Assembly: GCA_022843125.1 (NCBI GenBank)
Contig: JALHOG010000030.1
Location: forward strand, 1 to 57,060
Direction: 5' to 3'
DNA length: 57,060 nt
Origin: Ilumatobacteraceae bacterium
GTDB taxonomy: Bacteria > Actinomycetota > Acidimicrobiia > Acidimicrobiales > Ilumatobacteraceae
Shown: positions 44,360-53,781 of the stretch, one piece after another
Layout: the number at the start of each line of letters is the position of its first letter
Numbering within the stretch: position 1 is the stretch's first letter
Program-made: the position numbers and the translations under genes
The notes under the pieces: model-generated
What the model was told of the DNA's origin: nothing
The model's database searches: none
Seen by the model: only the letters and a program-made list of their open reading frames with translations

Positions 44360-44842
44360 ATGAACAGCGACCGAGTCTCTTCTCCCGTGCGGCTACGAGT
44401 CATGTTCGCGTCGTCGGCCGGCGGTCATCTCGCCCAGCTGCTCCAGCTCAAGCCCTGGTACGGCGAGCACGACGTCCGATGGGTCACGTTCCGTCTGCCA
44501 GACGCCGTCAGCCTCCTCGACGGCGCCTCGGTCGCGTGGGCATACCACCCGACCACCCGCGACGTGAAGAACCTCATTCGAAACACGTTCCTCGCAGTGC
44601 GCGAGGTGAACCGGATGCGGCCCGACGTGATCGTGTCGTCGGGCGCTGCGATCGCCGTGCCGTTCTTCTGGATCGGGAAGCTATTCGGCGCCAAGACCGT
44701 GTACGTCGAGGTGATCGACCGGATCGACACTCGAACGCTGACCGCACGACTCGTGTCCCCGGTGACCGACCTGTTCCTCGCCCAGGATCCGGAGCAACTC
44801 GACCTGTTCCCAGGGAGCCATCTGATCGGCCGGCTCCTGTGA
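44360..44842 (+). CDS. PssD/Alg14-like glycosyltransferase subunit
   Basis: The 160-residue protein resembles the membrane-tethering half of the split glycosyltransferase (Alg14/PssD): RVMFASSAGGHLAQLLQLKP at the N-terminus, then VIVSSGAAIAVPFFWIGKLF and VYVEVIDRIDTRTLTARLV. It recruits the catalytic partner encoded next. The start is either ATG 44360 or ATG 44402; neither has a good ribosome binding site. Its stop overlaps the next gene (GTGA). Confidence 0.85.
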   Translation: MNSDRVSSPVRLRVMFASSAGGHLAQLLQLKPWYGEHDVRWVTFRLPDAVSLLDGASVAWAYHPTTRDVKNLIRNTFLAVREVNRMRPDVIVSSGAAIAVPFFWIGKLFGAKTVYVEVIDRIDTRTLTARLVSPVTDLFLAQDPEQLDLFPGSHLIGRLL

Positions 44843-45378
44843 CGCGAGTGGTCGCGACGGTCGGTACCGACCACCACCCCTATGCACGGATGCTCGACTG
44901 GATGTCGAGAGCCCGCGCCGATCTCGGTCTCGATGTCATCGTCCAGCGGGGCGCGACATCGGCCCTCGCAGGTCTCGAGTCGGTCGACTACCTTCCCGCT
45001 GACGATCTCGCGAGCTGGATGCGCGATGCCGACGCGGTGGTCTGCCACGGCGGGCCCGGCACGATTTCGTTGGCGCTGCGCACCGGCCACCGGCCGATCG
45101 TGATGGCGCGGAACCCCGCGTTCGGTGAGCACGTCGACGACCATCAGATGCGCTACGTCGCCAGGCTCGCAGCGGCGGGCACCATCGACTCCGTGACGAC
45201 CTACGACGAGCTCGTCTCGTTGCTCGGGTCGCCACGGCCGCGAAGCGAGCGAGGGCCGGTCGACGGTGACATCGCGTCGGCGGTCGCCGCCTTCTCCACG
45301 CTCGTCGGCACGCTGCTCGACGGCACCTTGGCCACGCGACCCCTCCGCAGCCGGCTGGTCCTGCGGAGACAGAAGTGA
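44839..45378 (+). CDS. PssE/Alg13-like glycosyltransferase subunit
   Basis: The 179-residue protein has the Alg13/PssE pattern: VVATVGTDHHPYARMLDWM at the start and the nucleotide-sugar site VCHGGPGTISLALRTGHRPIV, then EHVDDHQMR. With PssD it would add a sugar (glucuronate in rhizobial EPS; unknown here) to the lipid-linked intermediate. It overlaps pssD upstream and the sulfotransferase downstream by 4 bp each, so the three are one translationally coupled unit. Confidence 0.88.
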   Translation: MTRVVATVGTDHHPYARMLDWMSRARADLGLDVIVQRGATSALAGLESVDYLPADDLASWMRDADAVVCHGGPGTISLALRTGHRPIVMARNPAFGEHVDDHQMRYVARLAAAGTIDSVTTYDELVSLLGSPRPRSERGPVDGDIASAVAAFSTLVGTLLDGTLATRPLRSRLVLRRQK

Positions 45379-46295
45379 CGACCGTCGTCTTCATCGGCGC
45401 AGTCGGTCGGAGCGGGACCACCCTCCTCGAGCGCACGCTTGCAACCGCTGGCGACACCGTTGCCCTCGGTGAGATGGTGCACATCTGGAATCGCAGCGTG
45501 CGCGACGACGAGCGATGCGGTTGCGGCGCTGCCTTCAGCGAGTGCCCCTTCTGGGTAGCGGTCGGAGCCCGCGCCTTCGGCGGTTGGGACACGATCGATC
45601 TGGCCGCACTCGCCGACGACCGGCGGGCCGTCGATCGGAACCGGTACATCGTCTGGCTGCTCGCCCCACGCATCGCTCCTCGCGCGTTCCGAGAGGCGCA
45701 CGCTCGACTCGTCACCGTGCTCGACGCGCTGTACACGGCGATCGGCGACATCGCCGTCGACGGGCACCCGGAGGTGCGGGTCGTCGTCGACTCGTCGAAG
45801 CATCCCTCCTACCTGTTCCTGATCCGCTCCCTCCCAGCGCACGACGTTCGCCTCCTCCATGTCGTGCGCGATCCGCGCGGCGTGAGTCACTCGTGGGCGC
45901 GGCGTGTCGCTCGGCCCGAGACCGGCGAGCCGATGGAGCAGTTGGGCACCATGCGCGCCTGTGCGCGATGGACGTCGCACAACCTGCTGTTCCAGCTCGC
46001 CGGAATGGTCGGTGTCCGACGACGCAGGCTGGCGTACGAGCACTTCATCGAGGACCCGGCGTCGCTCGGACGTGCGGTCGACCGGCTCGTCGAACGGCCG
46101 GCAGCGACGCTCGCCATCACCGGGGCCGACATCGCGCTCGGAACGGACCACACGGTGTCGGGAAACCCGGTCCGCTTCGCATCGGGCGTCACCACCGTCC
46201 GCGCCGACGACTCGTGGCGCCGCGACATGTCACGTCGACGCAAAATTGTGGTGTCAGCGCTGACAACCCCATTGCGTCAGCTGTACGCACGCTGA
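45375..46295 (+). CDS. PAPS-dependent sulfotransferase
   Basis: The 306-residue protein has the 5'-phosphosulfate-binding loop GRSGTTLLER (11-20) at its start and the 3'-phosphate-binding motif LLHVVRDPRGVSHSWARR in the middle, with DSSKHPSY between them. These are hallmarks of the sulfotransferase family. The GTG overlaps the pssE stop, so it acts with the split glycosyltransferase and probably sulfates the nascent polysaccharide or lipid-linked sugar. A cluster of Cys (RCGCGAAFSECPFW, about 48-61) is unusual and may bind metal. Confidence 0.88.
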   Translation: MTTVVFIGAVGRSGTTLLERTLATAGDTVALGEMVHIWNRSVRDDERCGCGAAFSECPFWVAVGARAFGGWDTIDLAALADDRRAVDRNRYIVWLLAPRIAPRAFREAHARLVTVLDALYTAIGDIAVDGHPEVRVVVDSSKHPSYLFLIRSLPAHDVRLLHVVRDPRGVSHSWARRVARPETGEPMEQLGTMRACARWTSHNLLFQLAGMVGVRRRRLAYEHFIEDPASLGRAVDRLVERPAATLAITGADIALGTDHTVSGNPVRFASGVTTVRADDSWRRDMSRRRKIVVSALTTPLRQLYAR

Positions 46296-46582
46296 ACCAA
46301 CCGCAGCGATGCAGCGCTCGACCACCACGGTGCGTCACCGTTCGTCGCCCTGAAACGCCCAGCGTAAGAGGGGTGCGTCAACGGCAAGGCGATGCACCGG
46401 TTGTCTCTCGCTCAAGTCAAGAGGGTCGATGCCGATGCATGCGGAGGACCTGGACCGACTCGAAATGTTACGGTCGCACTACGATTTCGGAACGAACGGT
46501 GTTATGGTCTGCCGCCGTTGGGCGGACGGTCGTGCAGACCTGACCGAGTTCGGTCGGGTTGACCTGTGAAGGAGCATCACGC

Positions 46583-48775
46583 GTGAATGAGCCCAAGAAC
46601 GGACGACCGAGGCCCCGCACTCGGACCATGGCGAGCCTCCTCATGGCCGCCATCCCGCTGATCGCCGGGATCGTCGTGTGGTCGGTTTCGACCGGTGATG
46701 TCGCGCTCGGTGCAGATCGTCCTCCGTCGACCTACGTACAGATCGACCCGTTCCGTCAGGTCGACACGCGCACCGGGATCGGCACCACGCGCATCGACGG
46801 GAACACCTTGCGCGTCGCCGTGGCCGGCTCCAACGGGGTCCCGTCGAACGCCACCGCAGTCGTCGTGACGATCGTCGCGATCGACGGTCAGGGCGCCGGG
46901 TTCGTCACTGCGTTCCCGTCGGGTGAGCCGCTCCCGCAAGCCTCGACGATCAACTACCAATCGGGGCTGGCCTACTCGTCCGAGGCGATCGTCCCGCTCG
47001 GCCGGGGCGGTGCCTTCGACATCTTCACACTCACCCCTGTCAACGTCGTCGTCGACGTGACAGGCGCATTCGTGCCGAACGACGGGGCTTCGGGTGGTCG
47101 CTTCGTCGGCAACGATCCGAACCGCATCCTCGACACGCGCGCGGGCTCGCGCTTCCGGGCGGGCCAGACGCGAGCGATCGACCTTCCCGGCTCGGTACCG
47201 GCGGATGCGACAGCCGTCGTGATGACCCTCACCGCCACCGGACCCAACCAGCCCGGCTTCGTCACCGCTTGGTCGGACGGGCCCCTGCCTGCGACCTCGA
47301 CCCTCAACATCCCGACGCAGAACTCGACGCGTGCGAGTACTGCGATCGTCGCAGTGGCCGATGGAGCGTTCAACGTCTTCTCGTCGAGCGACGGCCACCT
47401 GGTCGTCGACCTCCTCGGGTACTTCACAGGGCCATCGGCGAGCTGGTCGCGCGAGGGCCTCTACGTCCCGATGACACCGGTGCGCAAGGTCGACACGCGC
47501 GCAACGCGCTGGCTCGAGCGTGGCGAGACCCGATCATTCCGCACCGACGGTGCTGGAATCGCCGTCGGCTCACTCGCGATGATCCAGCCACGGACGCCCG
47601 GATTCGCATCGGTCTTCGCGAACGGCACGCCCAACCCGGGAACGTCTTCGATCAACCTCGTCGATTCGACCGTGATCGCCAATTTCGCCGTCAGTCGGTC
47701 GTCGTCGGAGGGCGTTGCGCTCTTCTCGTCGACTCGCGCCGACTACGTCTTCGACCAGTACGGCTACTTCACGTCGCCGCAAGCTCGGATCGTCACCGAG
47801 GTCGCGCCGACGACGCCGGCCCCTGAGGCACCGAGCCCGGCGGAAGGCTGCTCGATCTCCGATCTCCTCGTACCCTCGTGCGGCATGTGGTTCGGTGCGT
47901 CGACGCCGAACAGGTCGGGCGGCTACGACTACGTGACGGGCCTCGCCGAGTACGAGGCGGTCGCCCAGAACACACCCGACATCCTGCACTTCTACAAGAA
48001 CGGTGCGCAGCGGTTCCCGACTGCGAGCGAGCGGCAGATGGCCGAGCGACCTGGCAAGCAGCGGAGCCTCCTGCTGTACAACTGGAAGCCCAGCGGCACT
48101 TGGGCGTCGATCGCTCGCGGCGGAGCCGACAACGAGATCGCGACGGTGGCGGCGAACATCAAGGCGTACCCGCACAAGCTCTTCCTCAACATCTGGCACG
48201 AGCCGGAAGACAACGTCCGAGCGACCGCCGGGTCCGGCATGACCGCCAACGACTACGCGGCGATGTTCCGGCACGTCGTGACCGAGCTTCGCGAGGCGGG
48301 CGTCGACAACGCCGTCTTCGTCTGGAACGTGATGGGCTACTGGGGATGGCGGCAACACCTCGATGCCCTCTATCCCGGCGACCAGTACGTCGACTGGGTG
48401 TGTTTCGATCCGTACATCAAGGACAACATCCAGGACGATCTCGGCGAACTGATGGGCCGGAGCCGTCCTGACATCGGATGGCCGGGCTTCTACAACTGGG
48501 CAACGGCGAAGGCGCCCGGCAAGCCGATCATGATGTGCGAGTGGGGCGTCGACCTCAACTCGACGACCGACCCCGCCGGCATGCTCGACTACGACATCGA
48601 CAAGATGGCGGCCGACTACCCGATGCTCAAGGCGTGGGTGTACTGGAACGAGGCCAACGTCTGGAACTGCCGGATCGACGACCAGACGGCGAAGGGTCGG
48701 GCGTACGGCGCCGCCTTCCGCCGGTTGGCCGCGCATCCCCAGTTCAATGCGATGACCCCCGACTCTGCGCCGTGA
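46583..48775 (+). CDS. GH26-like glycosidase with three N-terminal DTR modules
   Basis: The 730-residue precursor has an uncleaved or Sec-type N-terminal membrane segment (about 17-38), three ~120-residue modules beginning near 53, 176 and 297 (each with a PxR-x-(V/L)DTR motif and a closing VVVD-(V/L)-x-G-x-F) and a C-terminal GH26-like domain (about 423-730). Candidate catalytic residues are Glu540 (WHEPED) and Glu653 (MCEWGVD). GH26 enzymes cleave beta-mannans and related glycans. The domain starts with the paralog-wide CxxxxLLVPxCGxWFG motif. GTG 46583 has AAGGAG eight bases upstream. It is likely to act on the exported polysaccharide. Confidence 0.82.
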   Translation: MNEPKNGRPRPRTRTMASLLMAAIPLIAGIVVWSVSTGDVALGADRPPSTYVQIDPFRQVDTRTGIGTTRIDGNTLRVAVAGSNGVPSNATAVVVTIVAIDGQGAGFVTAFPSGEPLPQASTINYQSGLAYSSEAIVPLGRGGAFDIFTLTPVNVVVDVTGAFVPNDGASGGRFVGNDPNRILDTRAGSRFRAGQTRAIDLPGSVPADATAVVMTLTATGPNQPGFVTAWSDGPLPATSTLNIPTQNSTRASTAIVAVADGAFNVFSSSDGHLVVDLLGYFTGPSASWSREGLYVPMTPVRKVDTRATRWLERGETRSFRTDGAGIAVGSLAMIQPRTPGFASVFANGTPNPGTSSINLVDSTVIANFAVSRSSSEGVALFSSTRADYVFDQYGYFTSPQARIVTEVAPTTPAPEAPSPAEGCSISDLLVPSCGMWFGASTPNRSGGYDYVTGLAEYEAVAQNTPDILHFYKNGAQRFPTASERQMAERPGKQRSLLLYNWKPSGTWASIARGGADNEIATVAANIKAYPHKLFLNIWHEPEDNVRATAGSGMTANDYAAMFRHVVTELREAGVDNAVFVWNVMGYWGWRQHLDALYPGDQYVDWVCFDPYIKDNIQDDLGELMGRSRPDIGWPGFYNWATAKAPGKPIMMCEWGVDLNSTTDPAGMLDYDIDKMAADYPMLKAWVYWNEANVWNCRIDDQTAKGRAYGAAFRRLAAHPQFNAMTPDSAP

Positions 48776-48985
48776 TCACCGTGGTTGCGCGCTGAGAGCC
48801 CTGCCCTCGCCACCGATGGTCGCAAAGGTGCGGCGGGGCTCGGTACGCTGCCGGGACGTTTCCGCGGGCTCGTTGCCCGAGAAACGCGGGCGGAGCAGAT
48901 GAATGGGAGCGACAGCGGATCGAGCGTCCGGCGCTTGGCGTCGATGGGTTGGCGGCCTCCGCGCGCTCGCAGGAGTCGGTGAGCG

Positions 48986-50269
48986 ATGACCGCCGTCGGC
49001 CGCCCACCGTTGCTCCGGTCCGGCTGGATCGTGTACGCGTTGTTCACGCTGTACCCGGTCTGGTGGTTGATGGGGATCAGCACCTTCACCTGGACGCTGG
49101 CGTCGGTCCCGCTGCTCGTGTGGGCGCTGTTGCGACACGATCTGCAACGACCGCCGGCGGTCTCACTGTTCGCGATCTACATCCTCTGGGCCGGGGTCAC
49201 CATCATCCAGGTCGACACCACCGGGCGGCTGCTGATCGCGCTCCTCCGCTACGGGGCCTACGTCACCGCCCTGCTCCTGGCCTACTACGTCTACAACGAG
49301 CGCCGGGTCAGCCGCACGACGTTCGTCAATTGGATCTCGATGCTGTGGGTCTGGGCGATCGTAGGTGGGTACGTGGGATTGATGTTTCCCACCGGCCGGC
49401 TGAGCACGACACCGGCGAGCGTGCTGCTGCCTGCGTCCATCTCGAGCAACGAGTACGTCAGCAACCTCGTGCGGCCACGGTTCGCACAGGTGCAGAACAT
49501 CTTCGGGATCGCGATCCCGCGACCGACCACGCTGTTCCCCTTCACGAACGAATGGGGCGGGAACGTCGGCCTCCTCACGCCGTTCTTCGTGGCGGCGACG
49601 CTGTACTCCCCGATTGCGTGGCGACGTCGGGCCGGCGTCGTGGGGTTGATCGTCGCGATCCCCCCAATGGTGTTGTCGGTCAACCGAGGGTTGTGGATCA
49701 GCATCGTTGCGATCTTCGGGATCGTTGCCGTCCGCAGCTTCCTCGTGGGGCGCAACGGCCCGCTCAAGTTCTTCGCCGCGGCCGTCGCCGTGATCACGGC
49801 ACTCATCGTGGCGACCCCGATCGGGGCGATCGTCGGCGGGCGTCTCAGCGAATCGGATGCCGGGGCACGAGCAGGCATCTACGCCGAGGCATGGGCGGGC
49901 GCGAAAGCGTCCCCCATCTTCGGCTACGGCGCACCGCGCCCATCGGCGAACCCGTTCTCCCCGGCGGTGGGTACGCACGGTCACCTCTGGTTCGCGATGT
50001 TCTCCCACGGCCTCGTCGGGTTGTTCCTGTACCTGACCTGGACGGGCTGGGCGATGCTCCACCTGTATCGGCGCCACGATCCGGTGTCGATCATGCTGGC
50101 GAGCGTCGTCTTCGTCGGCGCTGTCCAGATGCTGTTCTACAACCTGCTCCCGGTGTCGATCCCGATCATGCTCCTCGCCATCGGCCTCGCCTTCCGCAAT
50201 GACGGCGTCGGGTCGACCGAACCCCTCGATGGTGCCACCTCCACCCGATACTCGGTGGCCACACGATGA
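48986..50269 (+). CDS. O-antigen ligase/polymerase-like membrane protein (Wzy-like)
   Basis: The 427-residue protein has about ten to eleven membrane helices and a large periplasmic loop (about 260-350) with AGARAGIYAEAWAGAKASPIF followed by GYGA and GTHGHLWFAMFSHG. That is the usual signature region of the Wzy/WaaL family. It should polymerise lipid-linked repeat units at the outer face of the membrane. Its stop overlaps the next gene by ATGA. Confidence 0.83.
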   Translation: MTAVGRPPLLRSGWIVYALFTLYPVWWLMGISTFTWTLASVPLLVWALLRHDLQRPPAVSLFAIYILWAGVTIIQVDTTGRLLIALLRYGAYVTALLLAYYVYNERRVSRTTFVNWISMLWVWAIVGGYVGLMFPTGRLSTTPASVLLPASISSNEYVSNLVRPRFAQVQNIFGIAIPRPTTLFPFTNEWGGNVGLLTPFFVAATLYSPIAWRRRAGVVGLIVAIPPMVLSVNRGLWISIVAIFGIVAVRSFLVGRNGPLKFFAAAVAVITALIVATPIGAIVGGRLSESDAGARAGIYAEAWAGAKASPIFGYGAPRPSANPFSPAVGTHGHLWFAMFSHGLVGLFLYLTWTGWAMLHLYRRHDPVSIMLASVVFVGAVQMLFYNLLPVSIPIMLLAIGLAFRNDGVGSTEPLDGATSTRYSVATR

Positions 50270-51408
50270 GCACCACCGACGACGTGATTCCGGCCCTCTG
50301 GCCCGACGCGGAACTCGGCGGCTGGCAGTTCGGCCGTGGTGGCCGCTCGCAGGAGCGCTCGGTCGTCAGGAACGGCCTCGGCGACGTCCGCAACGTCTTC
50401 CCGTGGAGACCCTCCGCGATCATGGCCGCCTCCCGGCGCACGAGCGATGACCGCTCGAAGGTCGATCGCTGGCGTGATCCGGCTGGGGTGGCGGCGCTCC
50501 TCACGCTCGCCGTCGTGCGTCGCCGTTGGCAGCTCGGCTGCACGGGCGGCGGCTCGCTCATCGCCCGCGTCGCCGAGGAACTCGGGCACGCAGGCGCCCG
50601 CGGCACCGTGATGTGCGGCCCACCCCGTGCGAACCGCAAACCCGTCGTCCAGTTGCACGATCGGCTCGGACGGACCATCGCGTTCGTGAAGGTGGCGTTC
50701 AACCCGCTGACGCACCGGCTCCTCGAAGCCGAACGCGCCGCGCTCGGCCATCTCGCAGCGCAGCGCGGCCTCGGCTTCTCGGTGCCCCCGATCCTCGGGA
50801 GCGGCGCCGTCTCCGACGCCCGATGGCTGGCGATCGGGCCGCTCACGGTCGAGCGCCGGCTCCGCCACGACCTGGCCGCAACCGACGCCCTCGCGCTGGC
50901 GATCCAGCGGTCGGCTACCTCCTGGCACGGTCCGGTCAGCGAGTCGACGTTCGCGCAGCGGATCGTCACCCAGTCGGCGGGGCTGACGAACGCCGGGCCG
51001 ATCGTCGCCGCGCTGAGCGAACGCGACGGCGGCCTCGAGCTCGCCACCGCCGCGAGCCATGGCGACTTCGTTCCGTGGAACACGCTGTCGGGTACGCCCG
51101 AGCCGGCGGTCTGGGACTGGGAGCGCTACGCCACCGACATCCCCGTCGGCTTCGATCGGCTGCACCATCGGATCCAGGTGGGTACCCGACGCGACGTCGG
51201 CTCGCTCCGCGACGTGGTGCTCTCACTCGATGCGGCACTGCCTGCCGTGCTGCCCGACGTCGACGCAGCCGCCCGCCACGCACACCTCGACTGGTACCTC
51301 GCACAGATGCTGTGCCGATACGAGAGCGACGTCCGCGAAGTACCGAACCAGCGCCTCGATCGCCTGATCGGCGACATCTCATCCGTCCTCAAGGAGCGAC
51401 TCCGTTGA
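50266..51408 (+). CDS. APH-fold kinase-like protein
   Basis: The 380-residue protein is not one I recognise by name. It carries the aminoglycoside-phosphotransferase catalytic pattern SHGDFVPWNTL (about 264-274; Asp base and Asn) and WDWERY (about 283-288; the metal-binding Asp is in a D-W-E triplet). The N-terminal half has FVKVAFNP, where Lys could bind ATP. In this place, between Wzy and a sulfotransferase with 4-bp overlaps on both sides, it may phosphorylate a sugar or modify the polysaccharide. This is an inference from fold and position. Confidence 0.65.
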   Translation: MSTTDDVIPALWPDAELGGWQFGRGGRSQERSVVRNGLGDVRNVFPWRPSAIMAASRRTSDDRSKVDRWRDPAGVAALLTLAVVRRRWQLGCTGGGSLIARVAEELGHAGARGTVMCGPPRANRKPVVQLHDRLGRTIAFVKVAFNPLTHRLLEAERAALGHLAAQRGLGFSVPPILGSGAVSDARWLAIGPLTVERRLRHDLAATDALALAIQRSATSWHGPVSESTFAQRIVTQSAGLTNAGPIVAALSERDGGLELATAASHGDFVPWNTLSGTPEPAVWDWERYATDIPVGFDRLHHRIQVGTRRDVGSLRDVVLSLDAALPAVLPDVDAAARHAHLDWYLAQMLCRYESDVREVPNQRLDRLIGDISSVLKERLR

Positions 51409-52262
51409 ACGCAATTCCCCCCGACCTCAAGCGCAAGGTGGCCAAGGTCGCCCGGTCTGCGAGCGTGCCGTTCGCTCGCGCGACCGCCTCGCTCCGACTG
51501 CTCCCCGACTACCTGATCGTGGGCGCTCAGCGAGCCGGGACCACATCGCTCTACAAGTACCTCGCCGAGCACCCAGACGTCGGCCGGGTCCGCCTCGGCA
51601 AGGGCGTGCACTATTTCGACACGAACGCCGACCGCTCGATGTCGTGGTACCGGTCGTACTTCCCGCTCGACAGCAACAGGATCCCGCTGCTGAACGGCCC
51701 GCACCACGTCGGCGAGGGCGCTCCCTACTACATGTTCCACCCCCAGTGTCCCGACCGGATCAACCGGGCGCTGCCGGGCGTGAAGGTGATCGCGATCCTC
51801 CGCGACCCGGTCGAGCGAGCGCATTCCCAGTGGGCGCACGAGACCGCCCGCGGCTTCGAGACCCTGTCGTTCGAGGATGCGCTGCACGCCGAGGACGAGC
51901 GCCTGGCCGGCCAGGAGCCGCTCCTCGTCGACCCGAGTGGCACGAGCTTCTCCCATCAGCACCACTCCTACGTCGCCCGCGGCCAGTACGCCCATCAGGT
52001 CGAACGCCTGTGGAACGTGTTCGGGCAGGATCGCGTGCTCGTCATGTCGGCCACCAAGCTGTTCGCCGAGCCGGCCGCCACGTATGCGCGCACGCTCGAC
52101 TTCCTGGGCCTGTCCCCGTTCGAAGCGAACTACGAGGTGCACAACGCCCGCGCCTATTCGAAGATCGAACCCGACACCGAGCGCTGGCTCGCCGACCGTT
52201 TCGGCGAGTCGAACGAACGCCTCGTCACGATGCTCGGGGAGGATTTCGATTTCCGGCGTTGA
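51405..52262 (+). CDS. PAPS-dependent sulfotransferase (heparan-sulfotransferase-like)
   Basis: The 285-residue protein has the 5'-PSB loop LIVGAQRAGTTSLYKYL (37-53) and the 3'-PB motif VIAILRDPVERAHSQW (128-143), plus GVHYFDTNADRSMSWYRSYF. This is the arrangement of GAG-type (heparan) sulfotransferases. The start is a TTG at 51405 that overlaps the kinase-like stop, with AAGGAG eight bases before it. Unlike the first sulfotransferase it has no Cys cluster. A different sulfation step on the same polysaccharide is likely. Confidence 0.88.
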   Translation: MNAIPPDLKRKVAKVARSASVPFARATASLRLLPDYLIVGAQRAGTTSLYKYLAEHPDVGRVRLGKGVHYFDTNADRSMSWYRSYFPLDSNRIPLLNGPHHVGEGAPYYMFHPQCPDRINRALPGVKVIAILRDPVERAHSQWAHETARGFETLSFEDALHAEDERLAGQEPLLVDPSGTSFSHQHHSYVARGQYAHQVERLWNVFGQDRVLVMSATKLFAEPAATYARTLDFLGLSPFEANYEVHNARAYSKIEPDTERWLADRFGESNERLVTMLGEDFDFRR

Positions 52263-53766
52263 CGACGACCTGAGCGGGGTCGGTCGTCGCAGCGCGCTGG
52301 CGCTCGTCGGCGCCGTCGTCAGCGGCATCGCCACCATCGCCACGCTGATCATCGCGAGCCGGACGCTCAGCGAGGTCGCGGCCGGCGAGTTCTTCGTCGC
52401 GATCTCGCTGTTCGCGATCGCCCAAGGGTTGTGCTCGCTCGGCGCCGAGACCGGTCTCCAGTACTTCATCCCGACCATGACCTCGGCCGGCGCTCGGCGG
52501 CTCGTGCGCGACGTCGCGGTGGCCTCGGGCGTCGCCGGTGTGCTCGCCGGGGGGCTCGTGCTGCTCATCACCGGCCCGTTCACCGCCCTGCTGTCCGATG
52601 GTGGGGTCGAACGGGCGAGTACCGAGAGCGTCGTGCGGATGGTGGCGCTGCTGCTGCCGTTCGCCGGCCTCTACGAGATCACGATGGGCGCGTTGCGCGC
52701 GTCGGACGCGGTGCTCGTCTCGACGGTGCTCGACCGGATCATCCGCCCGATCGCACAGGTGGCGGCGATGCTCGCGGCCGGCTGGCTCGGTGCAGGGGCG
52801 CGAGGTGTGGTGTTCGCCTGGGTGGCGCCCAATGTCGCTGCCGTGCTGGTGGCGGTCGTGCTGTTGATGCGCATCCGCCTCAGGAACGCAGAGCAACGAA
52901 CCGAAGCGCTCGACCATGGCACCTTCTGGCGGTACACCTCGCCGCGCATGGTCGCTCGCGTTGCGCAGACGCTGTTGCAACGGCTCGACGTGCTGATCCT
53001 GGCCGCGGTCTACCCGCTCGAGGAGGCCGCGGTCTACGGCACCGTGTCGCGCTGCATGATCGCGGGCGCCTTCATCGGGACGGCACTGCGCCAGACGCTC
53101 CAGCCACAGCTCCGGCGCGGCATCGTCCGCAATGACATCGCCGGGGTCAAGGCCATGTACGGCGCCTCCACGACCTGGCTCGTGTTGGTGACGTGGCCCG
53201 TCTACCTGGCGATGATCATCTTCGCGCCGCTCGTCATGAGTGTCTTCGGCGAGGGGTACGTGCGCGGCGCGACCGCCCTGGTGCTGCTGAGTTCCGCGAT
53301 GCTCGTCGCATCGGCGTGCGGCCTCGTCGACGTGGTGCTCCTGATGCTCGGACGGTCGTGGCTGTCGACGGTCAACGTCGTGATCGCGCTCATCGCGAAC
53401 ATCGCGCTCAACCTCATCCTGACGCCGCGATTCGGGATGACCGGCGCCGCCATCGCCTGGGTGGTCGCCATCCTGCTGACCAATCTGCTCCCGTTGGCCC
53501 AGACGATCAGGGCGGCCGGGCTGCACCCTGGTGGTACGGCGCTGTTCACCGGCATCGGCGTCACCGCCGTCACCATCGGTGTCCCGCTGGCGGCCGGCCG
53601 CCTGGCCTTCGGGTCGTCGCTGCTGTCGTTCGTCGCCGTGACCACCGTTGCCTCGTTCGCGTACGTCGGTGGGCTGTACGCAACCCGTGATCGCGTCAAA
53701 CTCGACCAACTCGTTCGCGACGTACGTCGGAGGCCTCGTGCAGCGAGCCGTGTCAGTACGAGCTGA
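52249..53766 (+). CDS. Polysaccharide flippase (Wzx/MATE-like)
   Basis: The protein of about 505 residues has 12-14 membrane helices and the pattern of the polysaccharide-transporter family (RRSALALVGAVVSGIATIATL at the first helix, YTSPRMVARVAQTLLQRLDVLIL in the middle, TPRFGMTGAAIAWVVA later). It should move lipid-linked repeat units across the membrane. No ATG, GTG or TTG is available near the first helix. ATT at 52249 lies six bases after GGGGAGG (52236-52242); CTG 52270 is the other choice. The start is therefore uncertain. It overlaps the sulfotransferase end. Confidence 0.85.
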   Translation: MSGVDDDLSGVGRRSALALVGAVVSGIATIATLIIASRTLSEVAAGEFFVAISLFAIAQGLCSLGAETGLQYFIPTMTSAGARRLVRDVAVASGVAGVLAGGLVLLITGPFTALLSDGGVERASTESVVRMVALLLPFAGLYEITMGALRASDAVLVSTVLDRIIRPIAQVAAMLAAGWLGAGARGVVFAWVAPNVAAVLVAVVLLMRIRLRNAEQRTEALDHGTFWRYTSPRMVARVAQTLLQRLDVLILAAVYPLEEAAVYGTVSRCMIAGAFIGTALRQTLQPQLRRGIVRNDIAGVKAMYGASTTWLVLVTWPVYLAMIIFAPLVMSVFGEGYVRGATALVLLSSAMLVASACGLVDVVLLMLGRSWLSTVNVVIALIANIALNLILTPRFGMTGAAIAWVVAILLTNLLPLAQTIRAAGLHPGGTALFTGIGVTAVTIGVPLAAGRLAFGSSLLSFVAVTTVASFAYVGGLYATRDRVKLDQLVRDVRRRPRAASRVSTS

Positions 53767-53781
53767 GCGGGTGTCCGCCCG

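Noticed and set aside
46478..46488. ACTACGATTTC also found at 44301-44311, as a shared promoter element
   Set aside because: Both copies lie upstream of polysaccharide genes, but their distance to the starts differs (about 50 and 95 bp) and no matching -10 was clear; an 11-bp match can be chance.
52225..53709. 494-codon minus-strand frame over the flippase
   Set aside because: Hydrophilic His/Asp/Arg-rich shadow of a membrane protein gene.
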